Below are positions 8,989 through 15,908 of a DNA stretch of 16,132 bases, piece after piece. The notes beneath the pieces are model-generated. The model saw only the letters and a program-made list of their open reading frames with translations. It was not told the DNA's origin and searched no databases. The stretch is from SIG455 sp045659025 (GTDB lineage: Bacteria; Bacillota; Clostridia; UMGS1810). The stretch's first letter is position 1. Each line of letters starts with the position of its first letter. Location: NCBI GenBank assembly GCA_045659025.1, contig JAZOWA010000002.1, forward strand, positions 1 to 16,132, given 5' to 3'. The translations under genes were made by a program, and so were the position numbers.

Positions 8989-9089
8989 AATATTTCTCCC
9001 AACTTTTTTACCTTTGGTATAGTCTTGGCAGAGTAGAGAGAAATATGCAAAAATGTTTTGAAATTGTAATATAAATATCGGCCTGGTTA

Positions 9090-9098
9090 TGTTATAAT
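9090..9098 (+). promoter_or_regulatory. Extended -10 promoter of the class A PBP gene
   Basis: TGTTATAAT (TG, one base, then a perfect TATAAT at 9093-9098) precedes the PBP start by 33 bases. No good -35 hexamer is found at 16-18 bases, as is common for extended -10 promoters. A second TATAAT at 9108-9113 is closer to the gene but has only a poor -35 (TGGTTA at 9084-9089). Confidence 0.6.
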
Positions 9099-9131
9099 GT
9101 TAATAGGTATAATTGTGCGCGGAGGTGTACT

Positions 9132-11354
9132 ATGGCAAAAAGAAAAAGGAGAAAGCTCAAGGCATTGCCCATAAGCAAGAGACGTCTTGTCTTGTATATT
9201 GCTATTGCGGCGGTTGTGGCCGTATTGGCATTTATCGGCTGGACAGTGCGCGACCTTGATTTAGCCATGACCAATTCCATGGGTTCAGGCGATTTGGACC
9301 TTACTAGTACATTGTATTGGCAGGATCCTAAAGACGGCGAGTGGAAGGATTTGGAATATTTGTCAGCGGGCACAAAACGCCTTTGGGTAGATATTGACGA
9401 AATCCCAAACTGGCTTGAGGATGCCTTCGTAGCCATTGAGGACCAGCGCTTTTTCAGCCACAGAGGAGTGGACTGGAAGCGTACCACCGGCGCGGTACTT
9501 AACGAGATTTTCAAAGGTGGCTCCACTTATGGCGGAAGCTCCATCACCCAACAGCTTGTAAAGAATATCACAGGGGAGAAAGATAGAAAATACACCCGTA
9601 AGATTAAAGAGATTATCCGTGCTCTTGCGGTGGAGAATAAGCTTTCCAAGCAACAGATACTTGAACTTTATCTTAACACTATATACTTAGGTCACGGATG
9701 TAATGGCGTTGAGTCTGCCGCCAGGATTTATTTTGATAAACCTGTTACAGAGCTCACTCTTGCCGAATCTGCATCTATTGCAGGTATCACCCAGTACCCA
9801 TCCCTTTACGACCCACATAAGAACAAAGAGGAAAATATCAAGAAACAACGCCTTGTTCTTTCCAAAATGCTGGAGCTGGGCTATATCGATCAGGAAGATT
9901 ACGATAAGGCAATCGCCGAAGAACTCAAGTTTGTAAAAGGCGATGAACTTTTGAGTGTCAACCAGTCCTACTTTGCTGATCAGATTGTTGAGGAAGTTAT
10001 AGCCGATCTTATGAAGGAGTACGGCCATTCCGAAGCAGTTGCTACCAATATGGTTTTCAAAGGCGGACTCAAGATTTACACCACCGCCGATAAGCGTGTG
10101 CAGAATCGTGCGGAGGAAGTGTTTGAGAACGAAGACAACTTCCCCTCATCAGGAGGAAGTGCTCTTCAGGCGGCGATAGTAATTACTGAACCCCGCACTG
10201 GATATATCAAGGCAATAGTGGGAGGCAGAGGCGAGAAGACGGGTAGCCGTGTGCTCAATCGTGCCACCCAGACTGTTCGTCAGTCAGGTTCATCTATCAA
10301 GCCCTTGTCGGTGTATGCACCTGCTATTGATTTAGGCCTTATCTCAATGGATTCACTCGTGTCGGACGAAGCCATAAATATCGGCGGATGGAGTCCCAAA
10401 AACTACTATAATGCGTTCTATGGTGATATATCTGTTCGCAGAGCGGTTAATATATCTGCCAACATCCCTGCCATCAAGGTTTTGCAGATGGTAGGAGTGG
10501 ATAAATCCTTTGAGTATATGACAAAGAAGCTCCACTTTACCACTTTGGTTGACAGAGATGTCCGTGATGGTAAAGTTTATACTGATAAAAACCTCGCGTC
10601 CCTTGCCCTTGGTGGCTTTACAGACGGCGTCACCGTTAAGGAGATGACCGCTGCATACGCCACATTTGCAAATGATGGTGTGTATGTTTCACCCATTGTC
10701 TATACCAAGGTTGAGGACAATAACGGCAAGACTCTTCTTACGAAGAAACCCGTCAGCACAGTAGCGTTCAAGCCCACTACTGCCTACCTCACAAACCAAC
10801 TCCTAAAAGGTGTTGTTACCACAGGTACGGCAGCAGGCTCATCAATCCCGGGCATAGACACTGGTGGTAAGACGGGTACCACAGATGACGATACAGACAG
10901 ATGGTTTGCAGGATACACACCGTATTATTCGGCGGTGGTGTGGGTAGGATATGATACATCCAAACCCCTCCCGTCATTTGCATCCAACCCCGCCCTTAAT
11001 CTGTGGCGCAAGGTAATGACCAATATACATCAGGGTCTCCCCGGTAAGAGTTTCAGTTATCCTTCGGGCCTTAGCAGTGCATCCGTCTGCTCCGTTACCG
11101 GCAAACTCTATACCGAGAATTGCTTTGACGAAGAGGGCGAACCTACCGAGGTGTTCAGCTATTACGCCAAAGACACCGCCCCCACAGAGACATGTGAGGG
11201 ACACGGCCTCTCCAAAGCGGATATGGAAGCGGCGGCTTTGGTGGAAGCAGAACTTGCCGACAGAGAAAATGCCAATTTAGAGGAGTTTGAAGGGGTAGGG
11301 GATACGGAATCCGATGTGAATTTCGATATCATCCCTGCTGATGACGAATTATAA
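9132..11354 (+). CDS. Class A penicillin-binding protein (bifunctional peptidoglycan glycosyltransferase/transpeptidase, PBP1a type)
   Basis: This enzyme polymerises lipid II into glycan strands and cross-links the peptides at the outer face of the membrane. The product is 740 residues. A very basic cytoplasmic tail (1-18) precedes a membrane anchor at about 19-38. The GT51 domain spans roughly 80-250, with AIEDQRFFSHRGVD (catalytic Glu E103), GGSSITQQLVKN and LYLNTIYLG. The transpeptidase domain has all three motifs: S387-S-I-K390, S442-A-N444 and K580-T-G582 (GGKTGTTDD). The C-terminal region has paired cysteines (ASVCSVTGKLYTENC, then PTETCEGH), common in clostridial PBP1a, and a strongly acidic tail. 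ATG-9132 follows GGAGGTG with four bases between. The gene is its own unit with an extended -10 promoter and a terminator. It could be called ponA or mrcA; the family is certain, the exact paralogue is not. Confidence 0.96.
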   Translation: MAKRKRRKLKALPISKRRLVLYIAIAAVVAVLAFIGWTVRDLDLAMTNSMGSGDLDLTSTLYWQDPKDGEWKDLEYLSAGTKRLWVDIDEIPNWLEDAFVAIEDQRFFSHRGVDWKRTTGAVLNEIFKGGSTYGGSSITQQLVKNITGEKDRKYTRKIKEIIRALAVENKLSKQQILELYLNTIYLGHGCNGVESAARIYFDKPVTELTLAESASIAGITQYPSLYDPHKNKEENIKKQRLVLSKMLELGYIDQEDYDKAIAEELKFVKGDELLSVNQSYFADQIVEEVIADLMKEYGHSEAVATNMVFKGGLKIYTTADKRVQNRAEEVFENEDNFPSSGGSALQAAIVITEPRTGYIKAIVGGRGEKTGSRVLNRATQTVRQSGSSIKPLSVYAPAIDLGLISMDSLVSDEAINIGGWSPKNYYNAFYGDISVRRAVNISANIPAIKVLQMVGVDKSFEYMTKKLHFTTLVDRDVRDGKVYTDKNLASLALGGFTDGVTVKEMTAAYATFANDGVYVSPIVYTKVEDNNGKTLLTKKPVSTVAFKPTTAYLTNQLLKGVVTTGTAAGSSIPGIDTGGKTGTTDDDTDRWFAGYTPYYSAVVWVGYDTSKPLPSFASNPALNLWRKVMTNIHQGLPGKSFSYPSGLSSASVCSVTGKLYTENCFDEEGEPTEVFSYYAKDTAPTETCEGHGLSKADMEAAALVEAELADRENANLEEFEGVGDTESDVNFDIIPADDEL

Positions 11355-11359
11355 TCACA

Positions 11360-11392
11360 AAAAAAGGAATGGTGTTTCACCATTCCTTTTTT
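11360..11392. terminator. Bidirectional terminator between the PBP gene and the leftward trio
   Basis: A perfect 15-bp stem (11360-11374 with 11378-11392) has a three-base TTT loop. It is flanked by an A-run on the left and T's on the right, so it can stop transcription on both strands. It lies five bases after the PBP stop and ten bases beyond the stop of the leftward Cys-rich gene. Confidence 0.93.
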
Positions 11393-11402
11393 GTTATGTA
11401 CA

Positions 11403-11774
11403 TCAGTCAATAAACCCAAATAAAAATATTGCCCCAAGCACGAGGATAAGAGTAGAATCCTCCACACCTTCCTTCAGCATAATCACAATCACGGCAAGCA
11501 GGATTATATCGTCAATCTCAATATTGTCAAATATATTTCCGCCTCTGGACTTCCTCGTTTGACCACGGGCAGGGGGATTACACTCTCTATGTACTTCGCA
11601 TTCGCATCTGTCGTTGCAATCCTGCCTTCCGGTTGAGTCATCACACACGTTGCATGGGTTTTCGTCACAAGCACAATCCTCCCTCGGCTCCTCGGCGCAT
11701 TTTGGTGTGATTACCTCCCCTCGGGGACGACAATCGGGATGCACCCCGTATCCGTCATAATACCTCTTATACAA
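11403..11774 (-). CDS. Cys-rich protein with hydrophobic C-terminus, function unknown (possibly spore-related)
   Basis: The product is 123 residues. The N-terminus is Tyr/Gly-rich (YKRYYDGYG). Ten cysteines lie between residues 15 and 65, several in close pairs (CAC at 34-36, CNVC at 41-44, CEC at 57-59), among acidic residues and prolines. After a basic linker comes IEIDDIILLAVIVIML, the short break KEGVED, and a second hydrophobic run to the C-terminus, suggesting a re-entrant or hairpin membrane segment. From memory, small proteins ending IDD-I-LLA...KEG occur in spore-forming Clostridia, but I cannot name a function. The start is probably TTG (bases 11774-11772), preceded by the purine run GGGGGAAGGA; the next candidate, GTG at codon 11, has a weak site. 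It is the last gene of a leftward trio, 17 bases after the one before it. Confidence 0.7.
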   Translation of the reverse strand: MYKRYYDGYGVHPDCRPRGEVITPKCAEEPREDCACDENPCNVCDDSTGRQDCNDRCECEVHRECNPPARGQTRKSRGGNIFDNIEIDDIILLAVIVIMLKEGVEDSTLILVLGAIFLFGFID

Positions 11775-11791
11775 GTTCCTTCCCCCTTTTT

Positions 11792-12145
11792 TTATTTAAG
11801 TAAAGACGCTATTTTCGTTATCTGTATCAGCTTGATTGCCTGATCCATCTTTGCAGATCTTGACGGCCTTAAATATGGCTTTAAGGAATACAGCAGATTG
11901 ATTCTGGGGTCTTGCATACCGCCACTTGCAGACAGTGTCTCTTTCAGGGATGATAACACATCAAATTGTGGCGACGGAATTACCTCCTGAGGTCTGCTCT
12001 CTGCCACATCTTCTGTGATGCTTTGGATGTTGGCGGGTGCACTTGCGCCTTGTGGCATAATACTGCTTATGGTGTCGGACAGGGCTTTTACTGTTTCGGG
12101 ATCATCAAGCATTGCTTTTAGCTTTTCTATCATATTGCCGTCCAT
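11792..12145 (-). CDS. Small conserved-type protein of unknown function, middle gene of leftward trio
   Basis: The product is 117 residues and cytoplasmic by appearance, with no signal or membrane segment. The N-terminal helix contains DPETVKALSDTISSIM. A Pro/Ala-rich, probably disordered stretch lies at about 32-60. The C-terminal basic helix runs INLLYSLKPYLRPSRSAKMDQAIKLIQITKIASLL. I remember the NLL-x-LKPYL...KMDQAIKL block from uncharacterised Clostridia proteins, but no function comes with it. The Shine-Dalgarno AAGGAGG (12152-12158 on the complement) overlaps the stop codon of the preceding gene, leaving only 11 bases between the two, so the pair is probably translationally coupled. 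Start ATG at 12145 is well supported. Confidence 0.75.
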   Translation of the reverse strand: MDGNMIEKLKAMLDDPETVKALSDTISSIMPQGASAPANIQSITEDVAESRPQEVIPSPQFDVLSSLKETLSASGGMQDPRINLLYSLKPYLRPSRSAKMDQAIKLIQITKIASLLK

Positions 12146-12156
12146 AATAGTCCTCC

Positions 12157-12423
12157 TTATTTCAAGATGTTTTTGAGCTTATCTATTACCTGTGGATTTT
12201 GGGAAATACGATTCGCTATATCCTCACGGCTCATACTCTCAAGCTTAGATGCCGCATCTGTAAGATTGAGCTTTCGCATAAGGCTTTTCACCGCATCAAA
12301 ATCCACCTCGTCAATCTTCTTTTTTATGTCTTTTGCATCCATGTTCTGCAGAGAAGAAAGCATACTTTTGCGGTCGCTTTCGCTTATTCCCGCGGTAACG
12401 TTTTTCAAGTTGGAATCAGTCAT
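12157..12423 (-). CDS. Small helical protein of unknown function, first gene of leftward trio
   Basis: The product is 88 residues, highly charged and predicted all-helical, without cysteines, signal peptide or membrane segment. It has repeated short helices of the type SESDRKSMLSSLQNMD, FDAVKSLMRKLNL, AASKLESMSREDIANRI and NPQVIDKLKNIL. The last two resemble the 'S-x-E-D-I-x-x-x-I-x-x-N-P-x-x-I/L' pattern of small helical repeats, possibly a protein-interaction surface; that is inference only. AAAGGAA lies eight bases before the ATG at 12423. It opens a leftward cluster of three genes and is divergent from zapA across a 210-base gap. I do not recognise the family. Confidence 0.72.
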   Translation of the reverse strand: MTDSNLKNVTAGISESDRKSMLSSLQNMDAKDIKKKIDEVDFDAVKSLMRKLNLTDAASKLESMSREDIANRISQNPQVIDKLKNILK

Positions 12424-12633
12424 ATCACATATTCCTTTCCGTCTATAAAATCCTGTAATTTAATATATGCAATTCCCCTTCTTGATGTGACAGATTTTTG
12501 GCAGAAAAAGTCCCTGAATCACCCCTCGGAAAATATGTATAATTTTTAGCATATTTTCAAAAAAAGACTACCATTACGAAATATATTGTGTTATAATGTT
12601 ATGTGATGTATTAGAACTAAGCGGAGGTGTCCT
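12424..12633. other. Divergent intergenic region between the leftward trio and zapA
   Basis: This is the longest gene-free stretch of the window. The right end holds the zapA promoter and ribosome-binding site. The left end holds the AAAGGAA site of the trio. On the minus strand TTGAAA with a CATATT-like hexamer 17 bases on (near 12536-12560) is a weak candidate promoter for the trio. I see no RNA gene, riboswitch or strong inverted repeat here. Confidence 0.5.
12589..12597 (+). promoter_or_regulatory. Extended -10 promoter of the zapA operon
   Basis: TGTTATAAT (12589-12597) is a TG plus a perfect TATAAT, 36 bases before the zapA start. There is no recognisable -35 at normal spacing. The 13-base core TGTTATAATGTTA is identical to that upstream of the PBP gene. 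Confidence 0.6.
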
Positions 12634-12996
12634 ATGGATAACAAAACCAAGGCAACAGTCAGAATATGCGGAGAGGACTATACACTGGTCGGAGCAGAGA
12701 GTGAAGAGTACATACAGAGGGTGGGTCTTTATGTGGATAAGAAGATGCGCCAGTTCTCTTCCAATCCCACTTTGGATAAGACGAGTGTAGCGGTTTTGTC
12801 TGCCATCAACTTGGGTGACGAATTATTCAAGATGAGAGCGTTGCAGGAGGAGACATCTGCGGAGCTCAAGAAATTCAAGGACGATTATTTTTCTGCATAC
12901 AACTCCGGCAAACGCGTTAAAGAGGAGAACTACGCGCTTAAAGAAGAGATACAGAACTTAAAGATTAAGATCGCCAAATTAGAGGGTAGCAGATGA
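12634..12996 (+). CDS. zapA: Cell division protein ZapA
   Basis: ZapA binds FtsZ and bundles its filaments, helping the Z-ring form at mid-cell. The product is 120 residues. The N-terminal ZapA head is visible in TVRICGEDYTLVGAESEEYI and YVDKKMRQF, with ...LDKTSVAVLSAINLGDELFKM following. A long coiled coil (about residues 68-118) completes the usual architecture. GGAGGTG precedes ATG-12634 with six bases between. The stop overlaps the start of the U32 gene as ATGA, indicating translational coupling. A zapA followed by a U32 protein is a common arrangement in Clostridia, which supports the call although the head sequence is divergent. Confidence 0.88.
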   Translation: MDNKTKATVRICGEDYTLVGAESEEYIQRVGLYVDKKMRQFSSNPTLDKTSVAVLSAINLGDELFKMRALQEETSAELKKFKDDYFSAYNSGKRVKEENYALKEEIQNLKIKIAKLEGSR

Positions 12997-15047
12997 GTGC
13001 AGAGTTGCTTTTGCCCGCAGGATCTTACGATAATTTTGTTGTAGCGGTAAATAACGGTGCAGATGCCGTGTACCTTGGGGGAAGTCGATTCTCCGCAAGG
13101 GCAAATGCCGTCAACTTTACTGATGATGAGATTGTATCTGCAGTTAAATATGCTCATGTGCGTGGTGTCAAGGTATATGTGGCAATCAACACCCTCATTG
13201 AGGATGACCGTTTGTCGGATGCATTGGAGTTTGCCCACTTTTGTTATGTGAATGGAGTTGATGCACTCATAGTGCAGGATGCGGGTCTGCTCCGTCTTTT
13301 GAGACAGTACCTTCCTGATATGAAGCTCAATGCCAGCACACAGATGACAATCCATAATCCCAAGGGTGTCAAAGTGGCAGAGGATTTCGGATTTTCAAGA
13401 GTTGTGCTTTCCCGTGAACTTTCAAGAGGCGAGATAGCCGATATTTGTGGCTCTTCAAATGCCGAGGTAGAGGTGTTTGCCCACGGTGCACTTTGTATGT
13501 GCTATTCAGGCCAGTGTCTTATGAGTAGTTTTATCGGTGGCAGGTCGGGTAATCGTGGTGCTTGTGCCCAACCCTGCAGATTGCCTTATAGTCTGGAGGA
13601 TTCCGAGGGCAACACGATTTTATCAGGTAAGTACCTTTTGAGCCTTAAAGATTTGTGTATGCTCGATAAAGTGGATGATTTAGAATCAATCGGGGTCAAA
13701 TCCCTCAAGATAGAAGGCCGTATGAAAAACAGTGCCTATGTGGCGCTTACGGCTGATACTTACAGTAAGCGCCTTATGGGAGAGGAAGCCAGCAAAGAGG
13801 ATATAGAGGACTTGGCGTCGGTGTTTTCCCGCAACGGCTTTACCCAAGGGTATTATAATAATTCCACGGGCAGAGCAATGCTCAATTTTGATGATAACAA
13901 TGATGATGTATATAAAAACATCTCTAAACGTGCAGAGGATAGAGCCACTATTCTTTGCAGAGAGAATAACCGCAAGGTTATAGTGTCTGCTACGTTTATA
14001 GCAAATCTGGGTAGCAGGGCAGAGCTTACCGTGTGGGATGATATAGGCAATCTCACCACCGTATATAGTGATGTGGTGGTGGAGAAGGCATTGAAAGTCC
14101 CCCTCACTGAGGATAGAATTATATCCCAACTTTCCAAGACGGGTGGCACCCCTTTTGCCACCGATGGTATCACCGTAAGTATTGATGAGGGTATAAGCCT
14201 TCCCATAAGTGCCATCAACGAGATGCGCCGAAGAGCCTTTGAAAAGCTCGAGCAGATGCGGTGCGAGAAAAGGGTAGAGATGCCTGCCCCTGAATATAAA
14301 CTCAATATTATCCGTGGCAGCGGTGAGGTTTCCCTTACTGCATCCGCCACCACTTATGAACAGATAAAAGCCATTGAGGGCAAAGATGTAAGCCGCATTT
14401 ATATTCCAAAGAGCATTTATGATTCTCATAAAGATGAATTTTCATCAGAGAGATTTGTGGTAGTATTACCTGCTATTGAACGCTTTGGTAATGAGGCAAA
14501 GGGATACGATAGAATATCCACTTCAAACTTCTCCCAGGTGAAAGACACCGCCATATTGAAACACGGCGGAGCAATGATGAATGTATTCAATTCCGAGGCG
14601 GTAAGGTTCTTTGCAGATAACGGCTACGACAGTGTGTGCCTTTCTACAGAGCTGAACCTCGGCCAGATAAAAGCCATCTCCAAGGATATTCCCTTAGAGG
14701 CGATGGTGTATGGATACCTGCCCGTTATGACGGTGCAAAATTGTGTGATTAAGTCTTCGTATGGCAAATGCTCTTGCGATAGGGGTGTTCACACTCTTGT
14801 GGATAGAAAGGGTGCCCGATTCAATGTGGTTGCCGATAAAACTAATTGCACAAACACTATCTTCAACAGCGCCCCCTTGTATATGGGTGATAAGATGGCA
14901 GATATCCGCCATAGCGGAATTTCTTATGCCAACCTCTCCTTCACCTTTGAAAGCGGAGAAGAGATAGACAGAATCTTTGATTTGTATGCCAAGGGCAAAA
15001 GTTTTGACAAAGCTTTTACAAGAGGCCATTTTTACAGAGGAGTATGA
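12993..15047 (+). CDS. U32 family protein (long, RlhA/DUF3656 type), probable iron-sulfur RNA hydroxylation factor
   Basis: The product is 684 residues. The N-terminus has the U32 start ELLLPAGSYDNF and the signature VFAHGALCMCYSGQCLMSS with GNRGACAQPCR. C168, C175, C191 and C222 are spaced like the four cysteines that hold a [4Fe-4S] cluster in UbiU. The family was named as peptidases, but characterised members of this kind (RlhA, TrhP, UbiU/V) act in prephenate- or oxygen-linked hydroxylation of RNA or ubiquinone precursors. A length of almost 700 residues with an extra C-terminal region after residue 380 (DUF3656-like) fits RlhA, which hydroxylates a cytidine of 23S rRNA. That substrate is inference here; tRNA is also possible. 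AGAGGG lies six bases before ATG-12993. The gene overlaps zapA by four bases, and dut follows after six. Confidence 0.88.
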   Translation: MSAELLLPAGSYDNFVVAVNNGADAVYLGGSRFSARANAVNFTDDEIVSAVKYAHVRGVKVYVAINTLIEDDRLSDALEFAHFCYVNGVDALIVQDAGLLRLLRQYLPDMKLNASTQMTIHNPKGVKVAEDFGFSRVVLSRELSRGEIADICGSSNAEVEVFAHGALCMCYSGQCLMSSFIGGRSGNRGACAQPCRLPYSLEDSEGNTILSGKYLLSLKDLCMLDKVDDLESIGVKSLKIEGRMKNSAYVALTADTYSKRLMGEEASKEDIEDLASVFSRNGFTQGYYNNSTGRAMLNFDDNNDDVYKNISKRAEDRATILCRENNRKVIVSATFIANLGSRAELTVWDDIGNLTTVYSDVVVEKALKVPLTEDRIISQLSKTGGTPFATDGITVSIDEGISLPISAINEMRRRAFEKLEQMRCEKRVEMPAPEYKLNIIRGSGEVSLTASATTYEQIKAIEGKDVSRIYIPKSIYDSHKDEFSSERFVVVLPAIERFGNEAKGYDRISTSNFSQVKDTAILKHGGAMMNVFNSEAVRFFADNGYDSVCLSTELNLGQIKAISKDIPLEAMVYGYLPVMTVQNCVIKSSYGKCSCDRGVHTLVDRKGARFNVVADKTNCTNTIFNSAPLYMGDKMADIRHSGISYANLSFTFESGEEIDRIFDLYAKGKSFDKAFTRGHFYRGV

Positions 15048-15053
15048 TATAAC

Positions 15054-15506
15054 GTGACTGTAGATGTTAAAATCAGATTTTTAGATACCAACACCGAGAG
15101 GGTGCTTCCCTTTTATGCCACTTCTGGATCTGCGGGTATGGATTTGACCGCCTGTCTTAAAGAGGATGTCACATTAGAACCTCTTGAGAGGAAACTTATC
15201 CCCACAGGTATCGCCATAGGGCTCCCGTCTCCCGATTATGCGGCATTTGTGTTTGCCCGTAGCGGACTTGCATCCAAGAAGGGTATCACATTACCCAACT
15301 GTGTAGGAGTAATAGATAGTGACTACACTGGTGAACTCATGGTATCACTGATTAATCTTAGCCGAGAGAGTTACACCATCAAAAATGGCGAGAGGATTGC
15401 TCAGCTTGTCATTATGGAGGTGACAAAGGCCAACTTCAATGTGGTGGAAAGATTAGACGATACCGAGAGAGGTGGCGGAGGCTTTGGCTCTACGGGACAT
15501 TTTTGA
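15054..15506 (+). CDS. dut: dUTP diphosphatase (trimeric dUTPase)
   Basis: This enzyme hydrolyses dUTP to dUMP and pyrophosphate, keeping uracil out of DNA and supplying dTMP synthesis. The product is 150 residues. All five motifs of the homotrimeric family are present: AGMDL (27-31), ARSGLA (68-73), GVIDSDYTGEL (85-95, catalytic-type D88), GERIAQLVI (112-120) and the C-terminal arm RGGGGFGSTG (139-148) that closes over the active site. The start is GTG-15054. Its Shine-Dalgarno-like AGAGGAG lies in the end of the U32 gene at 15035-15042, rather far away (11 bases). The last 35 bases overlap the likely start of the next gene. A very secure call. Confidence 0.97.
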   Translation: MTVDVKIRFLDTNTERVLPFYATSGSAGMDLTACLKEDVTLEPLERKLIPTGIAIGLPSPDYAAFVFARSGLASKKGITLPNCVGVIDSDYTGELMVSLINLSRESYTIKNGERIAQLVIMEVTKANFNVVERLDDTERGGGGFGSTGHF

Positions 15507-15882
15507 TAAAGCAGGATTAAAGGTGTTCGATTACGTGATAATTTTCTTAACCATTGCTCTGTCTGCGGGGTTGCTTGCAGTATCAGCTACGGGGCAGACC
15601 GCCGCTACCCAATGCGTTGTAGAGGTCAACGGGGAGGAATATGCACGGGTGGATATGATATCCGTCAGTGGAGAGAAAGTAATTAAGACGGATAACGAAT
15701 TCGGTACCAATACCATCGTAATAGACAGAGACGGGGTGTGTATCACCCACACCTCTTGCCCTGATAAGACAGAGGTTATAGCAGGCAGGATTGACAAGGC
15801 AGGCCAATGCCTGGTATGCCTACCAAATCGCCTTGTTGTACGCCTGGAGGGCAAGACCGTATCTGATGCCGTTTCCTGGTAG
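15472..15882 (+). CDS. NusG-domain-II membrane-anchored protein
   Basis: The product is 136 residues. A single hydrophobic segment at about 21-40 (FDYVIIFLTIALSAGLLAV) is followed by an extracytoplasmic domain. That domain ends with the signature of the NusG_II (DUF1312) family: VEVNGEEYARV early, then GVCITHTSCPDKT, AGRIDKAGQ and VCLPNRLVVRLEG. Family members are small Clostridia/Firmicutes membrane proteins of unknown role, not transcription factors. The usual second cysteine of CPDK-x-C is replaced by Glu here; cysteines are C90, C96, C113 and C116. The start is unsure: GTG-15472 lies inside the end of dut and keeps the positive charges before the membrane segment. GTG-15523, preceded by AGGA at six bases, would give a product 17 residues shorter. 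It sits 26 bases before mutS. Confidence 0.8.
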   Translation: MAEALALRDIFDKAGLKVFDYVIIFLTIALSAGLLAVSATGQTAATQCVVEVNGEEYARVDMISVSGEKVIKTDNEFGTNTIVIDRDGVCITHTSCPDKTEVIAGRIDKAGQCLVCLPNRLVVRLEGKTVSDAVSW

Positions 15883-15908
15883 TTATATATGAAAAAGGAG
15901 ATAGACAA

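Noticed and set aside
9108..9113. Second TATAAT as the main PBP promoter
   Set aside because: It has no TG extension and only a poor -35 at 18 bases. The upstream extended -10 is better, although both may be used.
12441..12470. Sigma-E-like boxes (GCATATAT and TTATAGAC, 14 bases apart, minus strand) before the leftward trio
   Set aside because: The -10 match is poor, and the implied transcription start would fall within the Shine-Dalgarno site of the first gene.
12199..12549. 116-codon plus-strand frame across the first gene of the leftward trio and the intergenic gap
   Set aside because: It is antisense to a gene with good ribosome-binding site and operon context, has no Shine-Dalgarno site, and its product has no recognisable features.
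13686..14429. 247-codon open frame on the minus strand inside the U32 gene
   Set aside because: It is fully antisense to a clear protein family, has no ribosome-binding site that I can see, and its translation has no recognisable domain. It is a by-product of codon use in the real gene.
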